Source: CAZKBP01 sp964551015
GTDB lineage: Bacteria > Bacteroidota > Bacteroidia > Cytophagales > Microscillaceae
Assembly: GCA_964551015.1 (NCBI GenBank)
Contig: CAZKBP010000015.1
Span: 57,859-121,858 of the forward strand
Length of the DNA stretch: 64,000 nucleotides
Reading direction: 5' to 3'
Shown: positions 16,999-26,231 of the stretch, one piece after another
Layout: every line of letters starts with the position of its first letter
Position numbering within the stretch: the first letter of the stretch is position 1
Position numbers and translations under genes: made by a program
The notes under the pieces: generated by a model
Databases searched by the model: none
Seen by the model: only the letters and a program-made list of their open reading frames with translations
Told to the model about the DNA's origin: nothing

Positions 16999-18054
16999 AT
17001 GAACCTGTCCAATTCAGAAAAATCTAGATTTATGGAAGCGAAAGAAATCATCGAGAAACTCAAAGAGAATTTTCTGGCCAAGGATTCCGGCCAAGAATAT
17101 CAAATTAATCATCCTGAAACCGCGCTCACCTGTCTGTTTCAGATTTTTGCTCAAGAGCGTCTTTCGCCCGATTTGGTAGATCAGATGATCCCTTTACTCA
17201 CTCAGGAGCAAGCCGCTTGGAGAGAAGAACTCAGGGGGCGACTTAGCCAGTTTTTACCGGGTTTGTTGGAAAGTAATTTTTATCACGAATCCGAGAGTAC
17301 GCGTCATATTTCACCCGCTGAAATCTCCATGAATACTTTCGTTGGCTATTGGACGGTCGCCTCTTATCTGAATGAGCATACAAATCTCCTTCCCGAAGAT
17401 GCCGACCTCAAGAATAAATTTGCTCACCTCATCAAGCAGAGCAAACCTTATAAACTCAATCTCAAATTCCAAGATTTGACCAGGGTAAACCTTAGCTATG
17501 TGGAGCTTTCCGAAGTGGATTTTAGCTATGCTAATATGGAAAGAACGGTACTAATTCATGCCAAAATTACCGATTCTGTCTTTTATAATACCGATTTAGA
17601 CCAAGCGAATCTGGATAACTGTGATTTGAGTGATTGCTACCTGAGCTTTGCCAGTATGGTAGATACCAAGTTAGTAGATGCCATCTTAAATGAGGTAAAC
17701 TTGCACGGAGCTAACCTAAAGGGGGCTGACCTGAGCCGCGCCGACCTCAGTGAAGCGCATTTGGATCAAGCAAATCTTTATCAAGCAGACCTGACCTTGG
17801 CCGATCTCAGGGGAGCTAGTCTGATTCGTGCTGACCTGAGCCTGACCAATTTGAGCAAGGCTAATTTTAATCGTAGCCGCCTGAACGGAGCCAGTCTGGA
17901 GCAAGCTATCCTGTATCAGAGTAATTTTAGCGAGGCCGATATTCAAGAGGCAGATTTAGATACCAAAACGATGGTCAAGGCGGATTTTACGGGAGCACTG
18001 ATGGCTCCAGAAACCAAGGCTTACCTCAAAAGACAGGGCGCGATTGTAGACTGA
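16999..18054 (+). CDS. Pentapeptide-repeat protein
   Basis: 351 residues from the ATG at 16999, which follows AAAGG closely; ATG at 17032 (protein starting MEAKEII) is equally possible, while the farthest upstream in-frame start is only a TTG at 16978. Residues up to about 150 are helical and of unknown type. About 155-340 are tandem five-residue units A(D/N)LXX such as ANLKG ADLSR ADLSE, the signature of the right-handed quadrilateral beta-helix. These proteins are usually cytosolic; some protect gyrase, but most have no known role and nothing here points to one. No signal peptide is seen. Confidence 0.88.
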   Translation: MNLSNSEKSRFMEAKEIIEKLKENFLAKDSGQEYQINHPETALTCLFQIFAQERLSPDLVDQMIPLLTQEQAAWREELRGRLSQFLPGLLESNFYHESESTRHISPAEISMNTFVGYWTVASYLNEHTNLLPEDADLKNKFAHLIKQSKPYKLNLKFQDLTRVNLSYVELSEVDFSYANMERTVLIHAKITDSVFYNTDLDQANLDNCDLSDCYLSFASMVDTKLVDAILNEVNLHGANLKGADLSRADLSEAHLDQANLYQADLTLADLRGASLIRADLSLTNLSKANFNRSRLNGASLEQAILYQSNFSEADIQEADLDTKTMVKADFTGALMAPETKAYLKRQGAIVD

Positions 18055-18131
18055 ATCGGCAAACCGCAAACGGGTAAAGCTTTTGAAAAGAGGCTCACCA
18101 ACCCTAGCCCCTAAAGAATCGTAGCGTATAA

Positions 18132-18608
18132 TTATTCACAATCTTCGCGACGACGGGTGTCAGTGATATGCGTAATTTTCCAGCCTTCCTCAGATTTGAA
18201 AAGATGAAAGGCATTCACCCCACAATGACTAAATTGCTCCCCGAGGTAAAACTGATAAGGAGTCCAGACCGAAGCCAATAAACCATCTATCTTGATTTCG
18301 TAGCCACTGATGCGTTCATCATAGACGGCCTCGTGTGGTGTACCCACTTGCGTGACAAAGCGGTCAATTGTTTCGGAAGTACTCAGTTTAGGATCGCCAC
18401 TCTGTCGGTCTAGATACGCACTCTGCATACGGGCATTCGGGTAAAAAACCTGACGCACTGCACTGCTGTCTCCTTCGCGCATTCCCTCAAAAAGTGCCTT
18501 GATCACGTCTATCACCTCCTTTTCTTCGGGAGAGAAAGAAGCTTCTTGGGCGGAAGCAGAGGAGAAAACAACGGTCACTAGGAAATACAATAAAATATAT
18601 TTAGACAT
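18132..18608 (-). CDS. Secreted NTF2/SnoaL-like protein
   Basis: 158 residues from the ATG at 18606-18608 (the longer frame begins with TTG). A signal peptide ends near ASAQEA. The mature part has the alpha-helix then curved-sheet pattern of small NTF2-fold proteins (EVIDVIKALFEGMREGDSSAVRQVFYPNARM, ASVWTPYQFYLGEQFSHCGVNAFHLFKSEEGWKI). Bacteroidota carry many such proteins, often annotated as lumazine-binding-like or DUF4440. Whether it is an enzyme or a ligand carrier cannot be read. The stop lies 77 bp from the end of the convergent pentapeptide gene. Confidence 0.78.
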   Translation of the reverse strand: MSKYILLYFLVTVVFSSASAQEASFSPEEKEVIDVIKALFEGMREGDSSAVRQVFYPNARMQSAYLDRQSGDPKLSTSETIDRFVTQVGTPHEAVYDERISGYEIKIDGLLASVWTPYQFYLGEQFSHCGVNAFHLFKSEEGWKITHITDTRRREDCE

Positions 18609-18710
18609 ACTCAATAGTTATTAAACACGGTTATTTGCATAAAAATAGGGATAGCTTCTCAAACTACCCCCTGAACCACTAAATTAAAGGTGATTTTAAT
18701 GGTGAATTGG

Positions 18711-21125
18711 TCAATAAATGCTTTTTTTCAAAGAATTTTCCAGATCGTTTTTCTCAGAAGAGCTTGCGCGGGCATGCTCTTGATAAGCCGTAATGTCGTG
18801 GGCAATCACCGTGATCTTGGTCAACTCTCTATGGTGATTATAAATAGGGACAATCGTTTCTTGCAGATACTTTTCCACTGTGCCTACCTTTAAGAGAGAA
18901 GTTCCGTGATAGGGTTTTCCTTGATGGAGATTTTTCCAGATCCGTTCCGTAATTTCGGGTTGGGCTCGCAAAGTCTGGTTGAATTCTCTCACGTGCTTAC
19001 CCAAAACGGCCTGCTTCTCTGTCTCAAACAACTCTAGATAAGAGTGATTGATAAAAGTAACATAGCCCTTGGGATCGATATCCAAAACCAGCAATGCCTC
19101 GTGGATCGCGTGTAACCAGCTTTGGATCTCCGCTTCTTTATTGGCCAATTGCTCTTGGGTAGCGTTCATCTCTTCCAGATTCTGGCGAAGCTCTTCTTCA
19201 CTGGCTTTAAGCTCCTCATTTTGGTGCTGGAGCAATTGCTCAGTTTCTTTCAGCTTGCTAATGTCTCTAATGATAAGCCCTGCGCCTAGGATTTTGTCAC
19301 CTATTTTGACGGGGAAGCCACTCGTGCTGAGATAATGTTTTTCGCCACCAAATTCAAATATGCTTTCAGACTCAAAGCTCCCACCAGCGAGTGCTTGGTC
19401 GAAAGCCTTTTTGTAATCTTGATGATATTGTTTTGGCGTAATGTCTAGCAAATTCAATCCTGCCTTTATATTGACTTGGAAGTCAGCATAATAATCTTTG
19501 ACCCGTTGGTTAAAATGCAGGATGGTGTAGTCTTTATTCAGAATGTAAATCAAATCTTGGCTTGAGTTGAGGAAAGATTCTAGCTCGGCTTTCTGTCTCA
19601 GCACGGCATCTCGCTGGGATTTTTCTTCGTGAATATCTTGAATTGACCCCGCGATTCTCACTGGTTTCCCAGCCTCGTCTCGTAGGGTGGCGGCCTTCAC
19701 TCGAAACCAGCGATACTCCCCCGATTTGTGCAAAACGCGGTACTGGACGTCGTAATGCTTGCTATTTTTGTCGTACAAATGTGCCCTCATAGCCTCCGAA
19801 GATCGCTCGCTATCGTCGGGATGCAAGCGGTTTAACCAAAAGGACATTAGGTTGGGAAATTCTTCATCCTCGAAACCAATCATCTCCTTGAAGCGGGGCG
19901 AAAACCAAGCGGGGAATTTCTCGTCCTGAGTTTTGCCTGCGAAATCTACCCGAAACTCCCACAAGCCTTCTCCTGTTCCCTGACTCACGAGCTGAAATCT
20001 TTCGTTCGCATTTTTAAGCTCCTCTTGATGGCGGCGCATGGCTTCTTGGGTCGCCTGCATTTCTTCCATATTCTGACGAAGTTCCTCTTCCTGAGCCATC
20101 AGCGCTCGGCTACTCTCTTGGGTTTCTGCCAAAAGTTGCTGAGTATGCTGGCTCATTTTAAAGAAAGAAATCGTAGAGGCAATATTTTCGCAGACTTTTT
20201 CCACAAATTCTATTTGAATGGGCTGAAAAGTCTCAAAGGAAGCCAACTCGACCACGCCCAAAAACTGCTCATTAATCAGCATGGGTACGATCAAAACCGA
20301 GCTTGGGTTAGCCCCTCCCAAGCCCGAGGAAATATCCATGTAGTCTTGGGGGACTTTTTTCAGGAAAATGGTTTTCTGTTCATAAAAAACCTGCCCTACC
20401 AGCCCCTCACCCAGATGAACTTTCTTTTTTAAGTATTTTTTGCGACTGTAGGCATAGCAAGCCATCAGCTCGAGATGAGGCTCGTCCTTATTTTCTTCAT
20501 TCAAAATGAATAAGCCGCCCTGACTAGCCTCTAGGTAACGGATTAAATGCTCCACGATGGTATCACAAAGCGTTTTTAAGTCGTGATTACTATTTTTGAT
20601 CACTTCGGTAAATCGAGCCAAGCCCTCTACCATCCAGTTTCTCTGTTGTTCATCTTCCCGAATGCGGATCAGGTGTTTTGTTAAGGCTTGCAGGGATTGA
20701 TTCAAGATATGACTTTCGGAAGCAGAGGAGGAAATAGAGTGTACCAGCGTCGTATTTTCTCCTTGCTTGAGGTCGTCAATCAAGCGCGTGGCATGATGAA
20801 TATGCTCAGAAACACGAACTAACGCTTCTCGCAAGGGATGGAGTAAGGCTCCCTGAGGAAGAGAATGATTGGTTATTGCTTTACCGGCAAGCATCTCCCG
20901 TGTATCGATGGCCATATGATGAAGCTCTTTTTGCCATTTGTACCTGAATAGATAAAAAATGGCCAAAACGGCTAAGACCACCATGCATAGAGCCACTTCT
21001 CTTTGTGCCGCAAAAAATAGATCAAATTGGCATCCAGTATAAAGGAGTAGGGTTCCTCCCAGGATGGACGCACATGCAAGGTAGAGTTTGCCTCGATCTG
21101 ACCGATAGAACTTTTGATTAAGCAT
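18711..21125 (-). CDS. Membrane sensor with GAF and three PAS domains, no output domain
   Basis: 804 residues. Two membrane helices (about 13-31 and 41-62) with almost no loop between them, a helical HAMP-like linker, GAF (about 165-325, with ASQGGLFILNE and YAYSRKKYLKKKVHLGEG), a coiled coil with EEELRQNMEEM (345-375), PAS (380-500, with HKSGEYRWFRVKAA), PAS (515-630), a second EEELRQNLEEM coiled coil (640-670) and PAS (675-790). Like the 13143 protein it ends without a catalytic domain. The GAF and first PAS domains of the two are clearly related in sequence. It may signal through partner kinases or the chemotaxis array. It lies 102 bp upstream of the NTF2-like gene on the same strand. Confidence 0.88.
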   Translation of the reverse strand: MLNQKFYRSDRGKLYLACASILGGTLLLYTGCQFDLFFAAQREVALCMVVLAVLAIFYLFRYKWQKELHHMAIDTREMLAGKAITNHSLPQGALLHPLREALVRVSEHIHHATRLIDDLKQGENTTLVHSISSSASESHILNQSLQALTKHLIRIREDEQQRNWMVEGLARFTEVIKNSNHDLKTLCDTIVEHLIRYLEASQGGLFILNEENKDEPHLELMACYAYSRKKYLKKKVHLGEGLVGQVFYEQKTIFLKKVPQDYMDISSGLGGANPSSVLIVPMLINEQFLGVVELASFETFQPIQIEFVEKVCENIASTISFFKMSQHTQQLLAETQESSRALMAQEEELRQNMEEMQATQEAMRRHQEELKNANERFQLVSQGTGEGLWEFRVDFAGKTQDEKFPAWFSPRFKEMIGFEDEEFPNLMSFWLNRLHPDDSERSSEAMRAHLYDKNSKHYDVQYRVLHKSGEYRWFRVKAATLRDEAGKPVRIAGSIQDIHEEKSQRDAVLRQKAELESFLNSSQDLIYILNKDYTILHFNQRVKDYYADFQVNIKAGLNLLDITPKQYHQDYKKAFDQALAGGSFESESIFEFGGEKHYLSTSGFPVKIGDKILGAGLIIRDISKLKETEQLLQHQNEELKASEEELRQNLEEMNATQEQLANKEAEIQSWLHAIHEALLVLDIDPKGYVTFINHSYLELFETEKQAVLGKHVREFNQTLRAQPEITERIWKNLHQGKPYHGTSLLKVGTVEKYLQETIVPIYNHHRELTKITVIAHDITAYQEHARASSSEKNDLENSLKKSIY

Positions 21126-21500
21126 AATTCTGAAGTTAACATGGAATAGAAATAAAGAATAAGCCTGACAGAATGCCCTTCTTGTCTAAATGATTAGCTA
21201 CGATCAAGGCTCTATGCCAAGATTCTTAAAAAACAATGGTCAAGATTAGATTCGCAAATGGCTTATCTGCTATTCAAATCGGTGTCGAGTTGCTCGAGTG
21301 GTGTATCTGGAGAATAATTGTGCCAAAGGAAGTGCCAGTCTTGTAACTTGGCTAAGACAGTCAGTAAAATGTTAGCAATCAGTTTTTTAAAGCTGCTTTG
21401 CCAGAAAGTTGAGATTAGTCTACTTGCCGATTTTGCTTTAGAGAGACATTTTTTCCGCTTTTGGGAAAGGGATAAACCGCAAAATTTTTTCGGTGAATGT
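21126..21500. other. 375-bp intergenic stretch, nothing recognised
   Basis: Between two minus-strand genes. It should contain the promoter of the sensor at 18711-21125. The plus-strand open frame 21318-21548 overlaps the end of the phosphodiesterase gene, has a non-ATG start and no protein features. No repeat or RNA gene was seen. Confidence 0.4.
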
Positions 21501-22454
21501 CTAAGATTTTGTCAATTCCAAGAAGCGATTAGGATAATCCGTGATTAAGCCGTCCACTCCTAGATTGAGCATCTCCTGCATTTTTTCTCGCTCATTGACC
21601 GTCCAGGGAATGACCAGCATTTTTTTAGCCTTGGCTTCTTTCATGAGTTTTTTATCTACTAGCTCATAATAGGGACTATATACTTTGGGGGTAAAGCCCA
21701 GTTTTTCTAGATTTTGCTCCAATGACAAATTATTGGCAACGAGCAGTACGAGCGGAATGTCTTTGTCCAATTTTTTAAAAACTTGCAAAGTACGCACATC
21801 AAAGGATTGTATATACACCCTTTCTATAATAGGAGTACTTTTGAGTTCCGCGTAGAGCATCTCAGCAAATTGGGTGGGGGCCGGGTGATAGAGGCTATCG
21901 CCTTCGGGGGTAGACTTGGTTTCTATATTATAGTAAACTGGTTCTAAGTTGTTTGCTTGAATGTACTTTTCTACTGTATCAATCACTTCCAGCAGGGTTG
22001 GCTTGTAAACTGCTTGCGCCTTTTGTTCTGGAAAATTTGCGTTGCCTAAGCTACCACAGTCAAACTGTTGGATTGCCTCAGCGGTGTATTGGTAAATATT
22101 GTAGTTTTTTTCTGCCGCCTCCGAGATGCTATCTCCGGTAGGTGTCTGGCAAATCTGATGCGAAAAAAAAGGCTCGTGGGAGACAATCATTTTTCCATCT
22201 TTGCTCACCACCACATCTAGTTCCAAGGTTTTAACGCCCAGTGCTACCGCTTTGATAAAACCAGGAATAGAGTTTTCGGGCAGTAGCCCTCGTGCTCCTC
22301 GGTGGCCTTGTAGGTCAAAGTCGGCACTGGGTTTTAGATCTTCGGTGGGGGGATCGCCCAGATTGTTAATTCTCTCCTGAGAGGAGGAAGAGGACTGGCA
22401 GCACATGAATACCATAGATAAAAGAACTAATGACAAGTAGAAGAAGCTCCTCAT
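21501..22454 (-). CDS. Glycerophosphodiester phosphodiesterase, lipoprotein
   Basis: 317 residues. A lipoprotein signal ends at a Cys pair (18-19). The GDPD TIM-barrel is clear: catalytic HRGARG with His51, ELDV metal ligands at Glu78 and Asp80, and HEP with His93, ending in PWTVNEREKMQEMLNLGVDGLITDYP. The enzyme cleaves glycerophosphodiesters such as glycerophosphocholine to glycerol-3-phosphate and an alcohol, here probably at the cell surface or in the periplasm. It has no co-oriented partner within 70 bp. A GlpQ-type assignment is reasonable. Confidence 0.93.
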   Translation of the reverse strand: MRSFFYLSLVLLSMVFMCCQSSSSSQERINNLGDPPTEDLKPSADFDLQGHRGARGLLPENSIPGFIKAVALGVKTLELDVVVSKDGKMIVSHEPFFSHQICQTPTGDSISEAAEKNYNIYQYTAEAIQQFDCGSLGNANFPEQKAQAVYKPTLLEVIDTVEKYIQANNLEPVYYNIETKSTPEGDSLYHPAPTQFAEMLYAELKSTPIIERVYIQSFDVRTLQVFKKLDKDIPLVLLVANNLSLEQNLEKLGFTPKVYSPYYELVDKKLMKEAKAKKMLVIPWTVNEREKMQEMLNLGVDGLITDYPNRFLELTKS

Positions 22455-22532
22455 ATTTTGAACAGCAAAGAGATGGATTTGGAAAATAATTTCTCAAATA
22501 AAATCATTTTTTGCCGAAATAGGGTACTCATC

Positions 22533-22685
22533 CTACTTTTTTCTCCTCCACCAGGCCAGCAACCAAAGCCCCAAGATGAGTATTCCCGCGAGGGTCATCA
22601 GAATGGTAAATTGTCTGGCTGGATGAATACCCAGTAAGTACCAAGTTGGTATTCTCAGTGTAGAAAGTAATGAGAAATGTATCAT
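22533..22685 (-). CDS. Small single-helix membrane protein
   Basis: 50 residues from an ATG at 22683-22685. One strong membrane helix of about 18 residues (FTILMTLAGILILGLWLLAW) followed by RRKK, a classic stop-transfer end, so N-out/C-in topology is expected. It begins 5 bp after the stop of the 81-codon frame upstream, which suggests the two are co-transcribed. It resembles no family I know. It is short, but the compact hydrophobic-plus-basic layout argues against chance. Confidence 0.5.
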   Translation of the reverse strand: MIHFSLLSTLRIPTWYLLGIHPARQFTILMTLAGILILGLWLLAWWRRKK

Positions 22686-22690
22686 AAATT

Positions 22691-22936
22691 TTATTCTAAT
22701 TGAATATTCTTAAAAATCATTATCGCGGTCGCATTGTTTTTTTTGCAAGGAAAAGAGTTTTCAAGAGATAGGTTGTGTTTTACTCCTGAATTATCGACCT
22801 GAAACCAATAAGCCAGAAGGTAAACTCCTTTATTTCGGAGTTTCTTGATCCTCTCTTGGTTCGCTTTGCGTAAATCTCTCCATTCCTCTCTTTTTAAAAT
22901 TCTAAAAATATGAGAATAATTAAAATAATATTTCAT
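22691..22936 (-). CDS. Hypothetical 81-residue protein
   Basis: Starts at an ATG. The N-terminal half is basic and aromatic (YFNYSHIFRILKREEWRDL, then RKANQERIKKLRNKG), the C-terminal half polar. No signal peptide or membrane helix; no known family. Support comes mainly from the 5-bp spacing to the small membrane protein gene downstream. The base composition is more A/T-rich than neighbouring genes, so either recent acquisition or a chance frame is possible. Confidence 0.35.
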   Translation of the reverse strand: MKYYFNYSHIFRILKREEWRDLRKANQERIKKLRNKGVYLLAYWFQVDNSGVKHNLSLENSFPCKKNNATAIMIFKNIQLE

Positions 22937-23163
22937 ACTCCAGCCCTTACTTTTAATTTCGTGGGTATAAAACTTACTTAGATAGATTTTAATATCCGTA
23001 CACGAGGTTGAATATCTCCCCGAATTACATTAACAGGTAAGAAAGATAGATAGGTAGATGCGAAAGCGATGTTTGTAGATAAAGTAATAGTATATTCTGA
23101 AAATTATATATATTGCGAAATATTTAGGGAAATCTAAGCTACAAAAAATCAGCAGTAGCCCTG

Positions 23164-23192
23164 TTGTTTTCTAATTTCTAGACTAGATTTGT
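23164..23192 (+). promoter_or_regulatory. Promoter of the SusC operon
   Basis: TTG at 23164-23166, 17 bases of spacer, then TAGATTTGT at 23184-23192. This fits the Bacteroidota housekeeping consensus TTG / TAnnTTTG. Transcription would start near 23198, leaving a leader of about 35 bases before the susC ATG at 23233. Confidence 0.7.
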
Positions 23193-23232
23193 CCTAATAT
23201 TTCACAAAACAGTAACATTAAAACTTAATCGT

Positions 23233-26205
23233 ATGACGAAAAAACTACTATTGAGCGTCATTTTGTGCTTATCCATAGCCATCACGGCTTGGGCACAGAA
23301 TAGAACCGTATCAGGTAAGGTCACCGATTCCGAAACTGGGCAAGGTATCCCAGGGGTAAGTGTGTTCTTGAAAGGAACCACGACAGGGGTTGTGACCGAT
23401 GTAAATGGGAGCTACCAAATTGATGTGCCTGGCGGTGGAACCTTGGTCTTTCAGGCCGTGGGGATGATTAGCCAAGAAGTTCCCGTGGGAAGTCAAGCAC
23501 GTATAGACATACAAATGACTCCCGATGTGAAAGAACTGGGTGAGGTCGTGGTAACAGGTTATGGTACTACCTTGAAAAAGGAGGTTACTGGATCTATTAC
23601 CTCCATCAAAGCAGAAGACATTGCTAAAATTCCTGCTTCTAACCTACAGAACGCTTTGCAAGGGCAATCTTCTGGGGTATTCGTAACCTCTACCTCAGGA
23701 ACTCCCGGTGGAAGTATTTCCGTGCGTGTGCGTGGGCAAACTTCGGTAAACGCTTCTAATGCACCACTTTATGTAATCGATGGAGTGCCTGTCATCGCGG
23801 GTGGACTTACTCAAAATGCTTTTGGGGGTCAGGATCAAAGTGCACTTAATGGGGTCAACCCTCAGGACATCGAGTCCATCGAAATCCTGAAAGATGCCTC
23901 AGTAACCGCTATCTACGGAGCACGTGCCGCCAACGGGGTAATCCTGATTACCACGAAGCAAGGTAAAAAAGGAAAGGCTAAAATCAATGCGAACGTCTGG
24001 GCAGGTTGGGCCAACCGTAGCAACACCTACGACTTAGCTTCGGCTCAACTCTACGTGGACAAAACCACCGAAGGAAGAACTGCCGCCGGATTGAGCTTGC
24101 CTACTGCCGTTACAGAGTGGGACGGCGTCACCAATGTGGACTTACAAGAAGAAGTATACCAAGTAGCCAACCTCTATGAGGCACAACTCAATGTAAGTGG
24201 TGGCTCAGAAGCTATCAGCTATTACATCAGTGGTAGCTATCGCAGTGAGCAAGCGACTTTTATTGGTGGTGGCATCGAGCGCTACACAGGGCGTGTAAAC
24301 TTAGACTATCGGCCTTTGGGTGAGAAATTGAGCTTCAGTGCCAAGATAGGAATCAGTACCGAACTTAATGATCGTATCGAGAATGACAATAATATTTTTG
24401 GAATCGTATCTACCTCCTTACTAGCTCCGGGTACCATCCCGATTCGTGACCCTGAGACAGGAGAATTTAATGACATCCTTCCTGGTTTTGGTACGAACCC
24501 CGTCAGAGCAGCAACCAATAGCAAGAATGATATCAACACGGTAAAAATCATCAGCAACGTTTCCGCTAACTATGAGATTATACCTGGTTTGAACGCCATT
24601 GCTGATTTCTCGATTGATTTCAACGATGTAACCGAGGATATAAACGTTCCAGCCACTACTGCCCAAGGAAGAGGTTCCAACGGGAGTGGTAACTTTGCCT
24701 TTCGTCGAGTCAGTACTTGGGTATTTGAGCCTCGCTTGAATTATCGTAATACCTTTGCCGAAGATCACACCCTTTCGGGTACTTTTGGAGGTACGCTACT
24801 GCGTCGTAAAGACTTATTTGCCTTTGCGTCAGGTACTGGTTTTGCCAAGCCAGAGTTGGTATTCTTGAACTCAGCATCAGTGATTGACGACGGATCCTCA
24901 GGTTTTACACCTTACAGCTTTAACTCTCTCTTTGGTAGAGTAGGGTATAGCTACAAAGAAAAGTATATCTTTAATGCTTCGGTACGTCGTGATGGCTCTT
25001 CTCGCTTTGGTAGTGGAAACAAGTTTGGTACATTCTGGTCGGTCTCTGGTGCTTGGAACTTCGCGGATGAAGAGTTTCTTGACCTTCCTTGGCTAGAAGT
25101 CGGTAAGTTAAGAGTGGGATATGGAGTTATTGGAAATGACGGGATTGGTGACTTTACCTTTACTGGTTTCTTCGGTGCCGGCGATTACCTGGGACAACCC
25201 TCCTTTACTCGTGGTGGTATAGAGAACTCTGAACTAAAATGGGAAGAAACCTCTACGTTGGATATCGGAATCGAGCTTTCTTTCTTGGGTGGGCGAATTG
25301 ATTTTAGCACTACCTACTTCGAGAAGAGAACCGATGACCTATTATTTAACGTGCCACTGCCTAGTACTACTGGTTTTAACAATGTGCAATCTAACATTGG
25401 AGAAACTGAGAATGTCGGTTGGGAATTCGAATTAGGAGGAACTGTCCTAAATGTGGGAGGCTTCCAATGGACAATTAGTTCCAACTTGACCTTACTACAA
25501 AACAAGGTGGTATCACTTCAGGATGATGAACCCATTTTTGCAGGTTTTGGTAGTGCTGTCATCGTAGGAAAGCCTATTGGAACTTTCTATGGTTTGGATT
25601 GGCTCGGCGTAAACCCTGCCACGGGTAACTCTGAATTCCGAGACTTAAACGGCGACGGCATCATCGATACAGGGAATGACCAAGGAGTAATTGGAGATGC
25701 CAACCCAGATTATTGGGGGGGAATCACCACCAATTTCTCTTACAAGGGAATCACACTGGACATTTTATTCCAATTTGTAGGTGGAGTTGATATTTACAAC
25801 AATACCCGTACGTTCTTAATGAATCCTACTTCTAACTTCCAGTTGCACGATGATATTAGGTTTGCTTGGCAAAACCCAGGTGATATCACTTTCGTGCCTC
25901 GTGTAGATGTAGTACAACCCAATGATTTTAGTAATGATAACTCTCGTTGGTTAGAAAATGGGGACTATCTGCGTCTCAAGAACGTAACCTTGGCTTATGA
26001 CCTTCCGCAGTCTATTCTAAGCAAAATCAAATTGCGCCAACTGAGAGTCTACGTAACAGGCTTCAACCTTCTAACCTTTACCGAGTACGAAGGAATTGAT
26101 CCTGAGGTGAGTACTTTCGGCTTTACGGATAATGCCGCTGGTACAGAATTCTTGACGGCACCGCAGCCTATTACTTACACCGTTGGGGTTAACATCGGTC
26201 TCTAA
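23233..26205 (+). CDS. SusC/RagA-family TonB-dependent outer-membrane transporter
   Basis: 990 residues. A signal peptide ends at AWAQ (22). Residues 23-105 form the carboxypeptidase-regulatory-like domain (VSGKVTDSETGQGIPGVSVF), followed by the TonB-box region and plug (about 110-240, with VRVRGQTSVNASNAPLYVID and IEILKDASVTAIYGARAANG), and a 22-strand barrel to the end. These are the hallmarks of SusC. It imports a ligand captured by the SusD lipoprotein encoded 26 bp downstream, powered by TonB. No glycoside hydrolase is nearby, so the substrate may be a peptide or glycopeptide rather than a plain glycan. Confidence 0.96.
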   Translation: MTKKLLLSVILCLSIAITAWAQNRTVSGKVTDSETGQGIPGVSVFLKGTTTGVVTDVNGSYQIDVPGGGTLVFQAVGMISQEVPVGSQARIDIQMTPDVKELGEVVVTGYGTTLKKEVTGSITSIKAEDIAKIPASNLQNALQGQSSGVFVTSTSGTPGGSISVRVRGQTSVNASNAPLYVIDGVPVIAGGLTQNAFGGQDQSALNGVNPQDIESIEILKDASVTAIYGARAANGVILITTKQGKKGKAKINANVWAGWANRSNTYDLASAQLYVDKTTEGRTAAGLSLPTAVTEWDGVTNVDLQEEVYQVANLYEAQLNVSGGSEAISYYISGSYRSEQATFIGGGIERYTGRVNLDYRPLGEKLSFSAKIGISTELNDRIENDNNIFGIVSTSLLAPGTIPIRDPETGEFNDILPGFGTNPVRAATNSKNDINTVKIISNVSANYEIIPGLNAIADFSIDFNDVTEDINVPATTAQGRGSNGSGNFAFRRVSTWVFEPRLNYRNTFAEDHTLSGTFGGTLLRRKDLFAFASGTGFAKPELVFLNSASVIDDGSSGFTPYSFNSLFGRVGYSYKEKYIFNASVRRDGSSRFGSGNKFGTFWSVSGAWNFADEEFLDLPWLEVGKLRVGYGVIGNDGIGDFTFTGFFGAGDYLGQPSFTRGGIENSELKWEETSTLDIGIELSFLGGRIDFSTTYFEKRTDDLLFNVPLPSTTGFNNVQSNIGETENVGWEFELGGTVLNVGGFQWTISSNLTLLQNKVVSLQDDEPIFAGFGSAVIVGKPIGTFYGLDWLGVNPATGNSEFRDLNGDGIIDTGNDQGVIGDANPDYWGGITTNFSYKGITLDILFQFVGGVDIYNNTRTFLMNPTSNFQLHDDIRFAWQNPGDITFVPRVDVVQPNDFSNDNSRWLENGDYLRLKNVTLAYDLPQSILSKIKLRQLRVYVTGFNLLTFTEYEGIDPEVSTFGFTDNAAGTEFLTAPQPITYTVGVNIGL

Positions 26206-26231
26206 TCTCTCTAACCTAAGAATTAAGAAAA

